Translations under genes and position numbers: made by a program
NCBI GenBank assembly: GCA_002418825.1
Contig: DIEW01000086.1
Location: 1-28,632 of the forward strand
Direction: 5' to 3'
Length of the DNA: 28,632 nt
Source: Syntrophaceae bacterium UBA5764
Lineage (GTDB): Bacteria; Desulfobacterota; Syntrophia; Syntrophales; Smithellaceae
Shown: piece after piece, positions 1-8,053 of the stretch
Layout of the letters: the number at the start of each line of letters is the position of its first letter
Numbering within the stretch: position 1 is the stretch's first letter
The notes under the pieces: model-generated
The model's input: the letters and a program-made list of their open reading frames with translations, nothing else
Databases searched by the model: none
What the model was told of the DNA's origin: nothing

Positions 1-886
1 TCTGGAACATGATTTTCATGCCCTGACGTTCTTCACCCAAAAGATAACCGATGCATTTGCCGTTATCGCCCAAACTTAGCGAACAGGTCGCCGAACCTTT
101 GATGCCCATCTTATGTTCAATGCCGGCGGTAATTATATCGTTCCGTTCGCCGAGGCTTCCATCGGGGTTAATAAGATATTTGGGCACAATGAATATGGAT
201 ATGCCCGGCGTGCCCGGGGGGTCGCCTTCGATGCGGGCGAGGACCGGATGGATGATATTTTCAAACATGTCATTGTCGCCGGCCGTAATGAATATTTTTT
301 GGCCGGTTAAAAGATAAGTACCGTCTTTTTGTTTGACCGCTTTTGTTTTTAAGGCGCCGACGTCAGAGCCTGCGCCCGGCTCGGTCAGGCACATTGTACC
401 GCCCCACTGACCGGTTGTCATTTTTTCCAAATAAGTTTTTTTTAACTCATCTGAACCAAAATTTTCAATCAACCGCGATGCGCCGCCCCTAAGTGAGTCA
501 TAGGTGATAAAACCCACGGCAGCGGCGGAAAAATAATCCATTATTGCCCGGCAGATAACTTCCGGCATTCCCACGCCGCCCCATTGCGGGTCGTTTCCAA
601 GACCGGGGAATCCGGATTCCCTGTATAGATTCATTGTTGTCTTGTATCCTTCGGGAATGGTGACGGATTTTGTTTGGGGGTCATATTTGGCGCCGGTTTT
701 GTCGGCTTCAGCGCTGGCAGGATAAAGCTGTTCGACAGCGATCTGTTCGGCAAGTTCCAGTGTGGCGTCGTAAGTGTCTTTATCAAAGGCGGAAAACTTT
801 TCATACTTTCCGAGTTTGTCCGCCTCCAAGATTTCATAAAGAACAAATTTTACATCTCGTGAATCAATTAATGCATTTAATCCCAT
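1..886 (-). CDS. Acyl-CoA dehydrogenase, DmdC-like long form (N-terminal part, runs off left edge)
   Basis: This is a partial gene. The ATG at 886 has a good ribosome site (GGAG, 8-10 bases upstream) and the frame stays open to base 1, giving about 295 residues. The protein should be an FAD enzyme making trans-2-enoyl-CoA from acyl-CoA. Seen: an N-terminal helical segment, MPEV in the substrate-site region (107-110), the acyl-CoA dehydrogenase signature TEPGAGSDVG (168-177), GQKIFITAGDND shortly after, and GEERQGMKIMFQ at the cut edge. The same landmarks occur in the 601-residue paralogue at 20648-22453, so the family is the ~600-residue type that includes 3-methylmercaptopropionyl-CoA dehydrogenase. 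The catalytic Glu lies outside the window. The gene is divergent from the acyl-CoA ligase, with about 500 bases between them. The substrate cannot be told from sequence. Confidence 0.93.
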   Translation of the reverse strand, partial: MGLNALIDSRDVKFVLYEILEADKLGKYEKFSAFDKDTYDATLELAEQIAVEQLYPASAEADKTGAKYDPQTKSVTIPEGYKTTMNLYRESGFPGLGNDPQWGGVGMPEVICRAIMDYFSAAAVGFITYDSLRGGASRLIENFGSDELKKTYLEKMTTGQWGGTMCLTEPGAGSDVGALKTKAVKQKDGTYLLTGQKIFITAGDNDMFENIIHPVLARIEGDPPGTPGISIFIVPKYLINPDGSLGERNDIITAGIEHKMGIKGSATCSLSLGDNGKCIGYLLGEERQGMKIMFQ

Positions 887-1111
887 AATACACTCCTCAA
901 TTTATTTTATTTTTTATGCGGAATTGTTGCCCTGCCTGAAGCATTACCTGAATTCAACTTTATTTCAGGAAGCAAAGAGGTTACAAAAATCCGACAATTT
1001 ATTTTTGAGTTTTTAAAATAACAGTTGCACAATACAGCAAAGTCCGTATAAAAATCAAGCTAATCTTGTCATCTATTTTTCAAAAGCTTTTCTATTGATT
1101 GTCATAACTTT

Positions 1112-1140
1112 CTGACACGTTTACACGTTTTTATTATAGT
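1112..1140 (+). promoter_or_regulatory. Predicted sigma70-type promoter for the acyl-CoA ligase
   Basis: CTGACA at 1112-1117 (5/6 to the -35 consensus), a 17-base spacer, then TATAGT at 1135-1140 (5/6 to the -10 consensus). An 8-base unit, ACACGTTT, is repeated in tandem at 1115-1122 and 1123-1130, overlapping the -35 box and spacer, where a regulator could bind. The implied leader to the ATG at 1394 is about 245 bases, unusually long. Confidence 0.5.
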
Positions 1141-1203
1141 ATAAATTTTTCTTATTTTTTGTATTAGGGGCTTAAATTCACCGGTTGATATTTGGCCGAG
1201 TTG

Positions 1204-1221
1204 ACGCTATTATTTTAGCGT
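1204..1221. promoter_or_regulatory. Palindrome in the ligase leader, operator candidate
   Basis: ACGCTA (1204-1209) and TAGCGT (1216-1221) are perfect inverted arms around TTATTT. The site lies about 60 bases downstream of the predicted transcription start. It could be a repressor site or a small RNA hairpin. There is no experimental or comparative support. Confidence 0.3.
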
Positions 1222-1393
1222 AATGATTTTATGACATAAGACGCGCTGAACGCGGTTAAAAAATATCTCTTTATGTTTGGGTATTTAAGATGATGATGCA
1301 GGGGAAAATAGATCCCCGCGATTTATTAATTTGCTGTTCTTGAAACAGCCTCGTGTTTGGCCTTGGAATCTTTCAAATAGAAGGGACCGGTAA

Positions 1394-2986
1394 ATGAATA
1401 TCGGCAGGCTGGCAGAAGATAATATTAAGCGGTTTGGCGAATATAAATTCGTCAATTACGAAAGGCGCTGGCATACCAACGTGCAGATAGACAGCGCGGC
1501 CAACCGTCTGGGCAACGCGCTCAAATCTCTCGACGTCAAAAAAGGAGACAGGGTAGGCGTGCAGCTGCTCAACTGTCCGGAGCTTTTGCACGTGTTTTTC
1601 GCCGTTTTTAAAATCGGCGCGATACTGGTGCCTATAAATCCTTCTCTGCGCGTTCCTGAACTCGCGTATCTGTATCAGGACGCGGGAATTAAAACTTTAA
1701 TCAGCTCTCCTGATTATCTTGACAAGATAATAGAAGCTCGACGTGACGCGCCGCAGCTTATTCATATAATTTTAACGGGGAAAAAATCACCCCGCGACGC
1801 GATTTCTTACGGCAAGCTTATAAAACGGGAATCTGATGAATTAGGCATTGAAGAAACGGACAATGATGACACCGCGGTGATGATTTACACCGCCGGCACG
1901 ACCGGTAGTCCTAAAGGAGTGATGCTGACGCATTATAACTGGTATACACATGTGACTGGCTATTACGAAACAGTTTTGCTTGATGCCTGGGGTGTTGCCG
2001 TTAAAGGCGCGGTAAAAAAACAAAACAAAGCCGCCGCGAAGAAAGCTGAAGTGTTTGGCGTCAGCCGCGAGAGAGTTTCTTTGATAACATTGCCGCTTTT
2101 CCACGGCTACGGAGTTTTTGCTTTAAATCTGGAATTTCTTACCGGCGGCAAACTTGTTTTGATGGCTCGCTGGGATGCCGAAGAGGCGATGAAGCGTATT
2201 GAAAAATATAAAATCACCGAATTCCGCGGCGTGCCCACGATGTATATTCAACTGCTCAATCACCCGAAGGCGGATCAATACGATTTAAGTTCGCTTGTGA
2301 CCTGCATTTGCGGTTCCGCGCCGATGCCGCTCACCGTGGCGCGTCAATGGAAGGAAAAATACGGCATCGACATCTGGGAAGGTTATGGGCTGAGCGAAGC
2401 GACGACGGTTAATTGCGGCAATATCGCCCGGAGAAAGCCGCCCAAATACGGCTCCATCGGCACCTGTTATCAAAAGTGTAACACGATAAAAATTTTTGAT
2501 GAAGCGGGCAGAGAATTGCCTGCCGGGCAGACGGGTGAGATTGTAATTAAAGGCCCCTGCGTGATGAAAGGTTACTGGAATAAGCCGGAAGAAACGGCCG
2601 CCGTGCTGAAAAACGGCTGGCTGCACACGGGTGATGTTGGCTATATGGATGAAGACGGCTACATCTATTTAACCGACCGGAAGAAAGACCTGATTATCCG
2701 CGGCGGGGAAAATATTTATCCCAAGGAAATAGAAAACATTCTTCATCAGCACCCGGCAGTGTTGGAGGCGGGAGTGATTGGGATTCCCGACGAAGTTTAC
2801 GGCGAGGCTGTCAAAGCTTTTGTTGTCCTTAAAAAAGGAGGTACTGTTTCCTGTGAAGAATTAATGAATTTCTGCAAAGATAATATGCCGACATACAAGA
2901 GACCGAAAGTTATTCAGCTGATGAATGATCTTCCCAAAAGCGCGGTAGGAAAAATTCTGCGGCGGGAACTCAGGAATATAGGTTGA
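1394..2986 (+). CDS. AMP-forming acyl-CoA synthetase (fatty-acid-CoA ligase family)
   Basis: 530 residues, ANL superfamily. It activates a carboxylic acid with ATP and CoA via an acyl-AMP. Motifs in order: P-loop TAGTTGSPKG (166-175), GYGLSEATT (330-338), TGD (412-414), hinge/signature DRKKDLIIRGGENIYP (428-443), and the C-terminal catalytic Lys in SAVGKILRR (K520). All core motifs are intact and the length is normal for the family. The start is supported by an AAGGGA ribosome site. One oddity is a Lys/Ala-rich stretch at about 200-222 (VKKQNKAAAKK) between the P-loop and the acyl-binding region, which most relatives lack as far as I recall. Nothing fixes the chain length; the neighbouring beta-oxidation-type genes point to fatty acids. 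It is probably transcribed alone. Confidence 0.93.
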   Translation: MNIGRLAEDNIKRFGEYKFVNYERRWHTNVQIDSAANRLGNALKSLDVKKGDRVGVQLLNCPELLHVFFAVFKIGAILVPINPSLRVPELAYLYQDAGIKTLISSPDYLDKIIEARRDAPQLIHIILTGKKSPRDAISYGKLIKRESDELGIEETDNDDTAVMIYTAGTTGSPKGVMLTHYNWYTHVTGYYETVLLDAWGVAVKGAVKKQNKAAAKKAEVFGVSRERVSLITLPLFHGYGVFALNLEFLTGGKLVLMARWDAEEAMKRIEKYKITEFRGVPTMYIQLLNHPKADQYDLSSLVTCICGSAPMPLTVARQWKEKYGIDIWEGYGLSEATTVNCGNIARRKPPKYGSIGTCYQKCNTIKIFDEAGRELPAGQTGEIVIKGPCVMKGYWNKPEETAAVLKNGWLHTGDVGYMDEDGYIYLTDRKKDLIIRGGENIYPKEIENILHQHPAVLEAGVIGIPDEVYGEAVKAFVVLKKGGTVSCEELMNFCKDNMPTYKRPKVIQLMNDLPKSAVGKILRRELRNIG

Positions 2987-3017
2987 CTCACGAAACATCC
3001 TGCAAATTGCAGAATTT

Positions 3018-3039
3018 GCCGTATTGAATCTTGTACGGC
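3018..3039 (+). terminator. Weak hairpin after the acyl-CoA ligase
   Basis: GCCGTA (3018-3023) pairs with TACGGC (3034-3039) around a 10-base loop, about 30 bases after the ligase stop. There is no proper T-run after it, so termination is doubtful. A palindrome, CTGCAA-A-TTGCAG, sits just before it at 3000-3012. Confidence 0.25.
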
Positions 3040-3093
3040 TTCATGATAATTTAGCTATTAAAAATCAACAGTTATAGGGAGCGGAATTCGGCA

Positions 3094-3885
3094 ATGCATG
3101 GCAATGTCGTCAAATTGCTTTTCTTTGCATGCTTCTGTTTTGTTTTATCTTGTTCCACTCTGCAGATTCAGAAATTTGGCACAGATGTAACGTCATCATC
3201 GGCAGATACCGAGGCGCTTTTTTTTGATGCTGCGGCGGGAGGAAATATTTTTTTGGTCATGCGGCTGGTCGAAGAAAATATGGTTGATGTCAATGTCCGC
3301 GACCATTCCGGGTGGAGAGGATGGATGTACGCGGCTCGTTACGGGCATAACGGTCTTATTGAATATTTTTTGACAAAAAAGATTAATATCAACGCACGCG
3401 AAGATAAAGGGCAAACGGCGCTGATAATTGCCGCGAGCGCCGGGAACGCGCAAGTTGTCGAATTTCTGCTGGACAGCGGCGCCGATGCCACCATTCAGGA
3501 TTTTTATGGATATACGGCGCTGAAGTGGGCGATATACGACCGCAGATGGGATTGTATCTGTTTGCTGGCCTCAGTGAAAAAAGGAATTGATATCCAGAAT
3601 TCCAAAGGCGAAACAGCGGTGCATATGGCGGTGAAATTTGATTATTACGATACGGTGAAGCTTTTAATTGATAAGGGGGCGAATCTAAATATCAAGGACA
3701 AAAACGGGAACACCCCTTTGATTCTTGCCGCCGCCGCGGGTAATAAAGCGATGGTGGAACTTCTTGTTTCCGGCAAAGCGAATATATTTATTAAAAACAA
3801 TCTCGGAAAAACAGCGCTTGTCGCGGCCAGAGAAAATAGCCATCAGGAAGTTGTGAATATTTTGCTCAAGAAGATGAAAAAGTGA
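3094..3885 (+). CDS. Ankyrin-repeat lipoprotein
   Basis: 263 residues. The N-terminus is a lipoprotein signal peptide: a basic residue, a hydrophobic stretch, then V-L-S-C with the lipid-bearing Cys at 20, so the mature protein is probably membrane-anchored outside the cytoplasm. From about residue 40 to the end there are about six ankyrin repeats of roughly 33 residues. Typical pieces are GQTALIIAASAGNAQVVEFL, GYTALKWAIYD, GETAVHMAVKFDYYDTVKLL and GNTPLILAAAAGNKAMVELL. Ankyrin repeats bind other proteins; no enzymatic domain is visible. The ATG at 3094 follows AGGGAG by 12 bases. Its end overlaps the start of the next gene (GTGA overlap), so the two are translationally coupled and the hydrolase is a natural candidate partner. 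Confidence 0.9.
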   Translation: MHGNVVKLLFFACFCFVLSCSTLQIQKFGTDVTSSSADTEALFFDAAAGGNIFLVMRLVEENMVDVNVRDHSGWRGWMYAARYGHNGLIEYFLTKKININAREDKGQTALIIAASAGNAQVVEFLLDSGADATIQDFYGYTALKWAIYDRRWDCICLLASVKKGIDIQNSKGETAVHMAVKFDYYDTVKLLIDKGANLNIKDKNGNTPLILAAAAGNKAMVELLVSGKANIFIKNNLGKTALVAARENSHQEVVNILLKKMKK

Positions 3886-5168
3886 GAAAAATAAAAAGAA
3901 ATAATTGCCGGCACATTGTTGCTGCTTCCGTCATTTTTTTGCCGGTGTTTATTTATAGCTGTGCTTATTTAAGCATTCCGGCGGAAGATAATACCGTAAC
4001 GCCACCTTCTTTCAGCAGTGGGGAAAGGCTTGTTACATACAATTGCGCCGTCGTTAAGGGACAGGTTATCTCTCTGGATGAGACAAAAGACCCGACTTTG
4101 CTTGTTGCTTACCCGCTTTCTGCGTTCCAAGAGGAGCTGACCGGCTGTATAATTTTGAGTAGCACAAGCCCGTTCATGTTTTATTTATCCGAAGGCGATT
4201 ACATGTTTTACGCCTTGACTGATTTTAATAATGACGGTTTTTACACGGAAAACGAAGTTTCCGGTTTTTACGGGGCGTTTTCTTTGCCCAGAAAAATATC
4301 CATACGCCGGGAGAATGTATTCAAAGGTGTGGTGATTTACACGTCGAGGGAAAATTCCAAGAAAATTATCTTCCCGCGGCAAATACGTATTGATGAACGG
4401 CAGGTAACAAGCCAGCTCACCTACAACGGGCAGATATCCAAAATTTACGATGAAAATTTTTCTTTGGGTAACGCGTCGGTGGGCTGGTGGAATCCCACCG
4501 CTTTCATGAAGGCTTTCGGCGCTCATATTTACTTGATGGAGAAATATGATCCGGGAAAAATCCCTGTTCTTTTTGTTCATGGGGCGGAAGGAAGCCCCCG
4601 GAATTGGGTTTATTTTTTCCTGCGTCTTGACCGCAGCCGCTACCAGATGTGGTTTTTTTATTATCCTTCCGGTATCCATCTCTCCCTTGCTTCAGGGCTT
4701 CTTTATGACGAGTTGATGGAACTGCACGCGAAGTATGGATTCAAAAAAATTTGTGTAGTTGCCCATAGTATCGGTGGGCTGGTTGCGCGTTCGTTTTTGA
4801 CTAGATATAAATTTAATGAACAAAGCGACTTTGTGAAGGTCTATGTAACTTTCGCTACACCTTGGTCCGGTTTTGAAATGGCGGACGCTTCGCAGAATTT
4901 ACCGCATAAAAGCCTGCCGAGTTGGATGGATATAGGCGCGCAGAGTGTTTTTATCCGCAGAATAATGGATATGAAATTGCCGAGGAATATCCATTATTAC
5001 CTTTTTTACGGAAAGAAGGATCAGGTTTCTGAAGGCAGAGCTCTGGATGATCGGGCGGTATCGGAAGCCAAGGAAATTCTAGGATTTGACTGCGATCATA
5101 ACTCCATGTTAACTGATCGCGGTGTTTTTCGAAAATTCAATGAAATATTAAAGAGAGAATTTCGCTGA
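3882..5168 (+). CDS. Predicted lipoprotein alpha/beta hydrolase (lipase/esterase)
   Basis: 428 residues from a GTG start that overlaps the ankyrin gene stop by 4 bases. A hydrophobic N-terminus ends in I-Y-S-C (Cys27), a plausible lipobox. Residues ~45-215 are a beta-rich N-terminal domain. It contains DFNNDGFYTENE (114-125), which fits the calcium-binding D-x-N-x-D-G-(x5)-E loop of EF-hand/dockerin type. The C-terminal half is an alpha/beta hydrolase: VLFVHGAEGS oxyanion region (HG at 233-234), nucleophile elbow AHSIGG (Ser296), likely acid Asp380 (GKKDQ) and His406 (DCDHNSML). This resembles extracytoplasmic lipases/PGAP1-like esterases, but the substrate is unknown. All triad residues appear present, so it should be active. 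Confidence 0.85.
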   Translation: MRKIKRNNCRHIVAASVIFLPVFIYSCAYLSIPAEDNTVTPPSFSSGERLVTYNCAVVKGQVISLDETKDPTLLVAYPLSAFQEELTGCIILSSTSPFMFYLSEGDYMFYALTDFNNDGFYTENEVSGFYGAFSLPRKISIRRENVFKGVVIYTSRENSKKIIFPRQIRIDERQVTSQLTYNGQISKIYDENFSLGNASVGWWNPTAFMKAFGAHIYLMEKYDPGKIPVLFVHGAEGSPRNWVYFFLRLDRSRYQMWFFYYPSGIHLSLASGLLYDELMELHAKYGFKKICVVAHSIGGLVARSFLTRYKFNEQSDFVKVYVTFATPWSGFEMADASQNLPHKSLPSWMDIGAQSVFIRRIMDMKLPRNIHYYLFYGKKDQVSEGRALDDRAVSEAKEILGFDCDHNSMLTDRGVFRKFNEILKREFR

Positions 5169-5177
5169 GCCTCATCC

Positions 5178-5206
5178 GGCTGAATTAAGAAAGTTCTTCT
5201 TCAGCC
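5178..5206. terminator. Hairpin between convergent genes, possible terminator
   Basis: GGCTGAA (5178-5184) pairs with TTCAGCC (5200-5206), with further AAGA/TCTT pairing inside. It lies between the lipase stop (5168) and the end of the convergent serine hydrolase, whose stop codon it overlaps. Neither side has a T-run, so function is uncertain. Confidence 0.3.
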
Positions 5207-6628
5207 AAGGGCATTTATCACTCTTTTGATAAATTCTTCCATGCCCCATTCATTATCGTAAGTCATGCCCAGACGCACGATTACCAGCTTACACGAAGGG
5301 ATGACCGCGATGATTTGTCCCTGATAACCACGCGCAAAGAAAGTATCCGCGGGAATTCTCGGATATGGACGTTCTTCAGGCGCAACACCTGCACCGCCGT
5401 TGAGCCAGAAATGAGCGCCGTATTGGCCCTGAGGTGCTGCGGGTGTCGGCGTGACAGAGTACTTTACCCAACCTGCGGGAAGGAGGCGCTGACCCTGCCA
5501 GACACCATCATTGAGGTAAAGAAGGCCGAAACGGGCATAGTCACGCGCGGTTGCGTAAAGGAAAGAAGAACCAACGAAAGCTCCCCTCGCGTCGGTGGAC
5601 CAGACGGCGCTCCTCATCCCTATTTTATTAAATAGTTCTCGGCGTGGAAGGTTCCAGTAGTCGTTGATGTCAGCCGTTTTGTCTTTGATTATTCGGCAAA
5701 TTATGTTTGTTGTTCCGGAAGAGTAACGCCACTCTTTATCAGGTGAGGCGGCCTGTGGTTTTCCCGCGGCAAAGGCTGCCATATCCGGTTGTAAAAAAAG
5801 CATCATGTTCACGTCGGAAATAGGTTTCTCGGCGTAAGCCTCAGTCCATTCAAGACCGGAGCTCATGCGCAGCATGTGATCCGGGGTTATGTAATGGCGC
5901 GGATCGTTGGCACTTTGCCATTCCTGGACGGGCGCGGGTTGTTTGATGTCGATTTTTCCCTGCATGACCATGATGCCAACTATGGCGTTCACCATGCTTT
6001 TAGCTATGGACCAGCTTAGAAGCGGCGTGTCTTTAGTTATGCCATCACCGTAACGTTCGGCGATAATGCGGCCGTCATGAACAACAATTACAGCACGGGT
6101 GTACAGTTTTTTCTGCGGGCTATTTTCCAGAAAAAGTTTTTCCACGGCGCTATCGATTTTTGCCATGTCGATGTTTGCCGACGGCGCTTCGGAGGGCATT
6201 AAGTCGCCCTGTGGCCAGGGAATTTTTTCCGGATACGCCGGTTCGGCGGGAATTATTTTCGGCCGCCAGGCGAGAACGTTTTTCTCGTCGGCACTGGAGA
6301 CGAGGATTGGCCCCAAACCGTCTATGTGTATCGCTTTTCTTTTGAATATTCCCGTCCCCAGAAACGAGCAAGTGACGCTTTTTTCTGGCAGATTTATTTC
6401 AGCCTTAAAAAGTTTAAATAGGTTATTGAAACCCATGTCTTCGCGCTCGACCGTTTTGTCATCGCGCCCGGAGACAAAAATGGCCGCGCAGAGAGCCTTG
6501 GCTTTGAAAGAGCAACCGATAGGCAGTTGCTGAACATATTCTCTGTTTTTGTAAACGCCTAAGATTGCCGCGGCGATAAATACAAGCACAAGGACTAAAA
6601 CGATTCTTTTCGGGATAAATACTTTCAT
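5201..6628 (-). CDS. Membrane-anchored serine hydrolase, beta-lactamase class C/NylB-like
   Basis: 475 residues. An N-terminal signal anchor (about 8-25) places the catalytic domain in the periplasm. The class C beta-lactamase/penicillin-binding fold is marked by S-I-A-K (Ser207, Lys210), Y-S-S (Tyr302) and RGYQGQ (433-438) in place of the third K-T-G-type box. TPDHMLRMSSGLEW (248-261) is characteristic of esterase and 6-aminohexanoate-dimer-hydrolase-like members. The ~150 residues before the domain include FKAKALCAAIFVSGRD, an extension I recall from a subgroup of proteobacterial serine hydrolases. Such proteins are mostly esterases or amidases rather than antibiotic-resistance enzymes; the true substrate is unknown. 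The ribosome site AAAGGA precedes the ATG. It may be cotranscribed with the CoA-transferase upstream (53-base gap). Confidence 0.88.
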   Translation of the reverse strand: MKVFIPKRIVLVLVLVFIAAAILGVYKNREYVQQLPIGCSFKAKALCAAIFVSGRDDKTVEREDMGFNNLFKLFKAEINLPEKSVTCSFLGTGIFKRKAIHIDGLGPILVSSADEKNVLAWRPKIIPAEPAYPEKIPWPQGDLMPSEAPSANIDMAKIDSAVEKLFLENSPQKKLYTRAVIVVHDGRIIAERYGDGITKDTPLLSWSIAKSMVNAIVGIMVMQGKIDIKQPAPVQEWQSANDPRHYITPDHMLRMSSGLEWTEAYAEKPISDVNMMLFLQPDMAAFAAGKPQAASPDKEWRYSSGTTNIICRIIKDKTADINDYWNLPRRELFNKIGMRSAVWSTDARGAFVGSSFLYATARDYARFGLLYLNDGVWQGQRLLPAGWVKYSVTPTPAAPQGQYGAHFWLNGGAGVAPEERPYPRIPADTFFARGYQGQIIAVIPSCKLVIVRLGMTYDNEWGMEEFIKRVINALG

Positions 6629-6681
6629 TGGCTGTCCTTTCTTTTGATTTGAAAAGTTAAAAATGTTTTACCTAATGTTTT

Positions 6682-7887
6682 TTAAATGACAACTTTTGCC
6701 TTAAAAAAAGCTTCAATTTTTTCGGAAGAATAATCCAGCCATTTTTCCAGAATAAATTTGCTGTGTTCGCCCAGAGCAGGAGCAGACATGCGTATTATTC
6801 CTTCTGTTTTGGAAAATTTGTAGGGGAAGCCGGGGATATCGATATCCCCGAATTGTTGATGGTGAACTTTCTGGAACATGCCGCGCGATTTCAGATTTTC
6901 GTCCTTGTTTACCTGCTCGGTGGTGTAGGCGATGCCGCAGGGGATTTTTTTACGCTCCAATATTTTTATTATTTCCTGCGATGTATGACGTAAGGTCCAT
7001 TTTTCAATAAGCGCGACCGCTTCTTTATGATTATGGATTTGCGATATGACGTTATTGAATTTCGGATCAGTGGCCATTTCCGGGTGGCCGATAACTTCCG
7101 CCAACGTTTTCCACTGGCGAGCGGTGACGGAAACTATGGCTACTTTCCCGTCTCTGGACTTGAAGAACCCGTAGAAAGGCATTCTGTCGGAGGAATTCAT
7201 TACCTCCGCCGGTTTTCTGCCCAGGCTTTTTTCTATGTCCAGCGCTACGTCTCCCAGCGCCCTGTCCAGAAGAGCGCGGTAATTATTGAAATACATGACA
7301 TCCTGCATGGAAATGTCGATATAGTGACCCCGCCCGGTTTTCATTTTGTGGATAAGCGCCAGCAGGGTGGCGTTGGCGGCATAGGCTCCGGTCATTAAAT
7401 CGCCCCAGTAGTTGGCGGGCATAAGGTAAGTGTCCTGATCTTTCCAGAACTGTCCGCCTGTCGCCTGGGCGATAATGTCGAAGGCGGCTCTTTCCGGATT
7501 GACGCCCGTAGCGCCGAATCCGGAAATCTGCGTGTAAATTATATCTTTTTTTATTTTTTTTAAATCATTGTAACCGAGCCCGTTTCTCTCCAGCGCGCCG
7601 GGAATGAGGTTTTGCACAAAAATATCCGCCTGCTTCGCGAGCTTTCGCATGATTTCTTGGCCTTCTTTTTTCTGCCAGTTCACCGCGATGCCATATTTGT
7701 TACGGTTTAAGACAGAATAGCAGCGCTCCGCGCCGGGCATCAGTTGAAAATTAATTCTGAGCGTGTCACCTTCCGGCGGTTCCACCTTAACCACCTCGGC
7801 GCCCATATCGGCAAAAAACTGCGTGCAGCGGGAACCGGAGATAAACTGGGTGACATCGATGACTTTTATGCCGGCAAGAATTTGCAT
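6682..7887 (-). CDS. CaiB/BaiF class III CoA-transferase
   Basis: 401 residues from the ATG at 7887. An in-frame TTG at 7911 would add eight residues, but the ATG has AAAAGAG at a proper distance. The family moves CoA between carboxylic acids through a covalent aspartyl-CoA intermediate. Seen: LAGIKVIDVTQF at the N-terminus, FFADMGAEVVKVEPPEGD (24-41), NRNKYGIAVN (61-70), and the catalytic Asp163 in NYWGDLMTGAYAANA, followed by TGRGHYIDISMQD. The length is normal (~400). Members include formyl-CoA, carnitine and benzylsuccinate CoA-transferases, so the substrate is open; an acyl-CoA used in the fatty-acid metabolism encoded nearby is a reasonable inference. It is divergent from the flavoprotein gene. 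Confidence 0.92.
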   Translation of the reverse strand: MQILAGIKVIDVTQFISGSRCTQFFADMGAEVVKVEPPEGDTLRINFQLMPGAERCYSVLNRNKYGIAVNWQKKEGQEIMRKLAKQADIFVQNLIPGALERNGLGYNDLKKIKKDIIYTQISGFGATGVNPERAAFDIIAQATGGQFWKDQDTYLMPANYWGDLMTGAYAANATLLALIHKMKTGRGHYIDISMQDVMYFNNYRALLDRALGDVALDIEKSLGRKPAEVMNSSDRMPFYGFFKSRDGKVAIVSVTARQWKTLAEVIGHPEMATDPKFNNVISQIHNHKEAVALIEKWTLRHTSQEIIKILERKKIPCGIAYTTEQVNKDENLKSRGMFQKVHHQQFGDIDIPGFPYKFSKTEGIIRMSAPALGEHSKFILEKWLDYSSEKIEAFFKAKVVI

Positions 7888-7929
7888 AAAATGCTCTTTT
7901 GTAAGTTGCAAACTGTTTGGACGCTGATT

Positions 7930-7945
7930 TTAATTATGTAATTAA
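7930..7945. promoter_or_regulatory. AT-rich palindrome between divergent genes, operator candidate
   Basis: TTAATTA (7930-7936) and TAATTAA (7939-7945) form a perfect 7-bp inverted repeat around TG. It lies between the CoA-transferase and flavoprotein starts. Such AT-only sites can arise by chance in this AT-rich spacer. Confidence 0.25.
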
Positions 7946-8041
7946 CATATTTTAAGATAGAGTTCTTTCATTTTTTATCATTTACAATTTATATTAAAAA
8001 GGCTACTAAATGCTAAATTTCTTATGAGATTCGGATTAATC

Positions 8042-8047
8042 AGGAGG
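8042..8047 (+). promoter_or_regulatory. Ribosome binding site that fixes the flavoprotein start
   Basis: A perfect AGGAGG lies six bases before the ATG at 8054. Two upstream in-frame ATGs (8024, 8048) are ruled out because the motif lies downstream of the first and touches the second. Confidence 0.8.
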
Positions 8048-8053
8048 ATGGCT

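Larger units (their letters stand above)
887..1393. other. Divergent intergenic region, 507 bp, no gene
   Basis: AT-rich non-coding stretch between the divergent acyl-CoA dehydrogenase and acyl-CoA ligase genes. No convincing ORF was seen. It holds one good sigma70-like promoter towards the ligase (1112-1140), a perfect 6-bp-arm palindrome (1204-1221), a short GGGGA/TCCCC hairpin near 1301-1317, and a weaker inverted repeat, CCTGAA/TTCAGG, at about 950-972 upstream of the dehydrogenase. Confidence 0.6.

Noticed and set aside
5178..5206. Strong bidirectional terminator
   Set aside because: The stem is fair but has an internal loop and no T-run on either side; kept only as a low-confidence feature.
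5201..6628. Antibiotic-resistance beta-lactamase
   Set aside because: The third box (RGYQGQ) and the TPDHMLRMSSGLEW segment point to esterase/amidase-type relatives, not AmpC.
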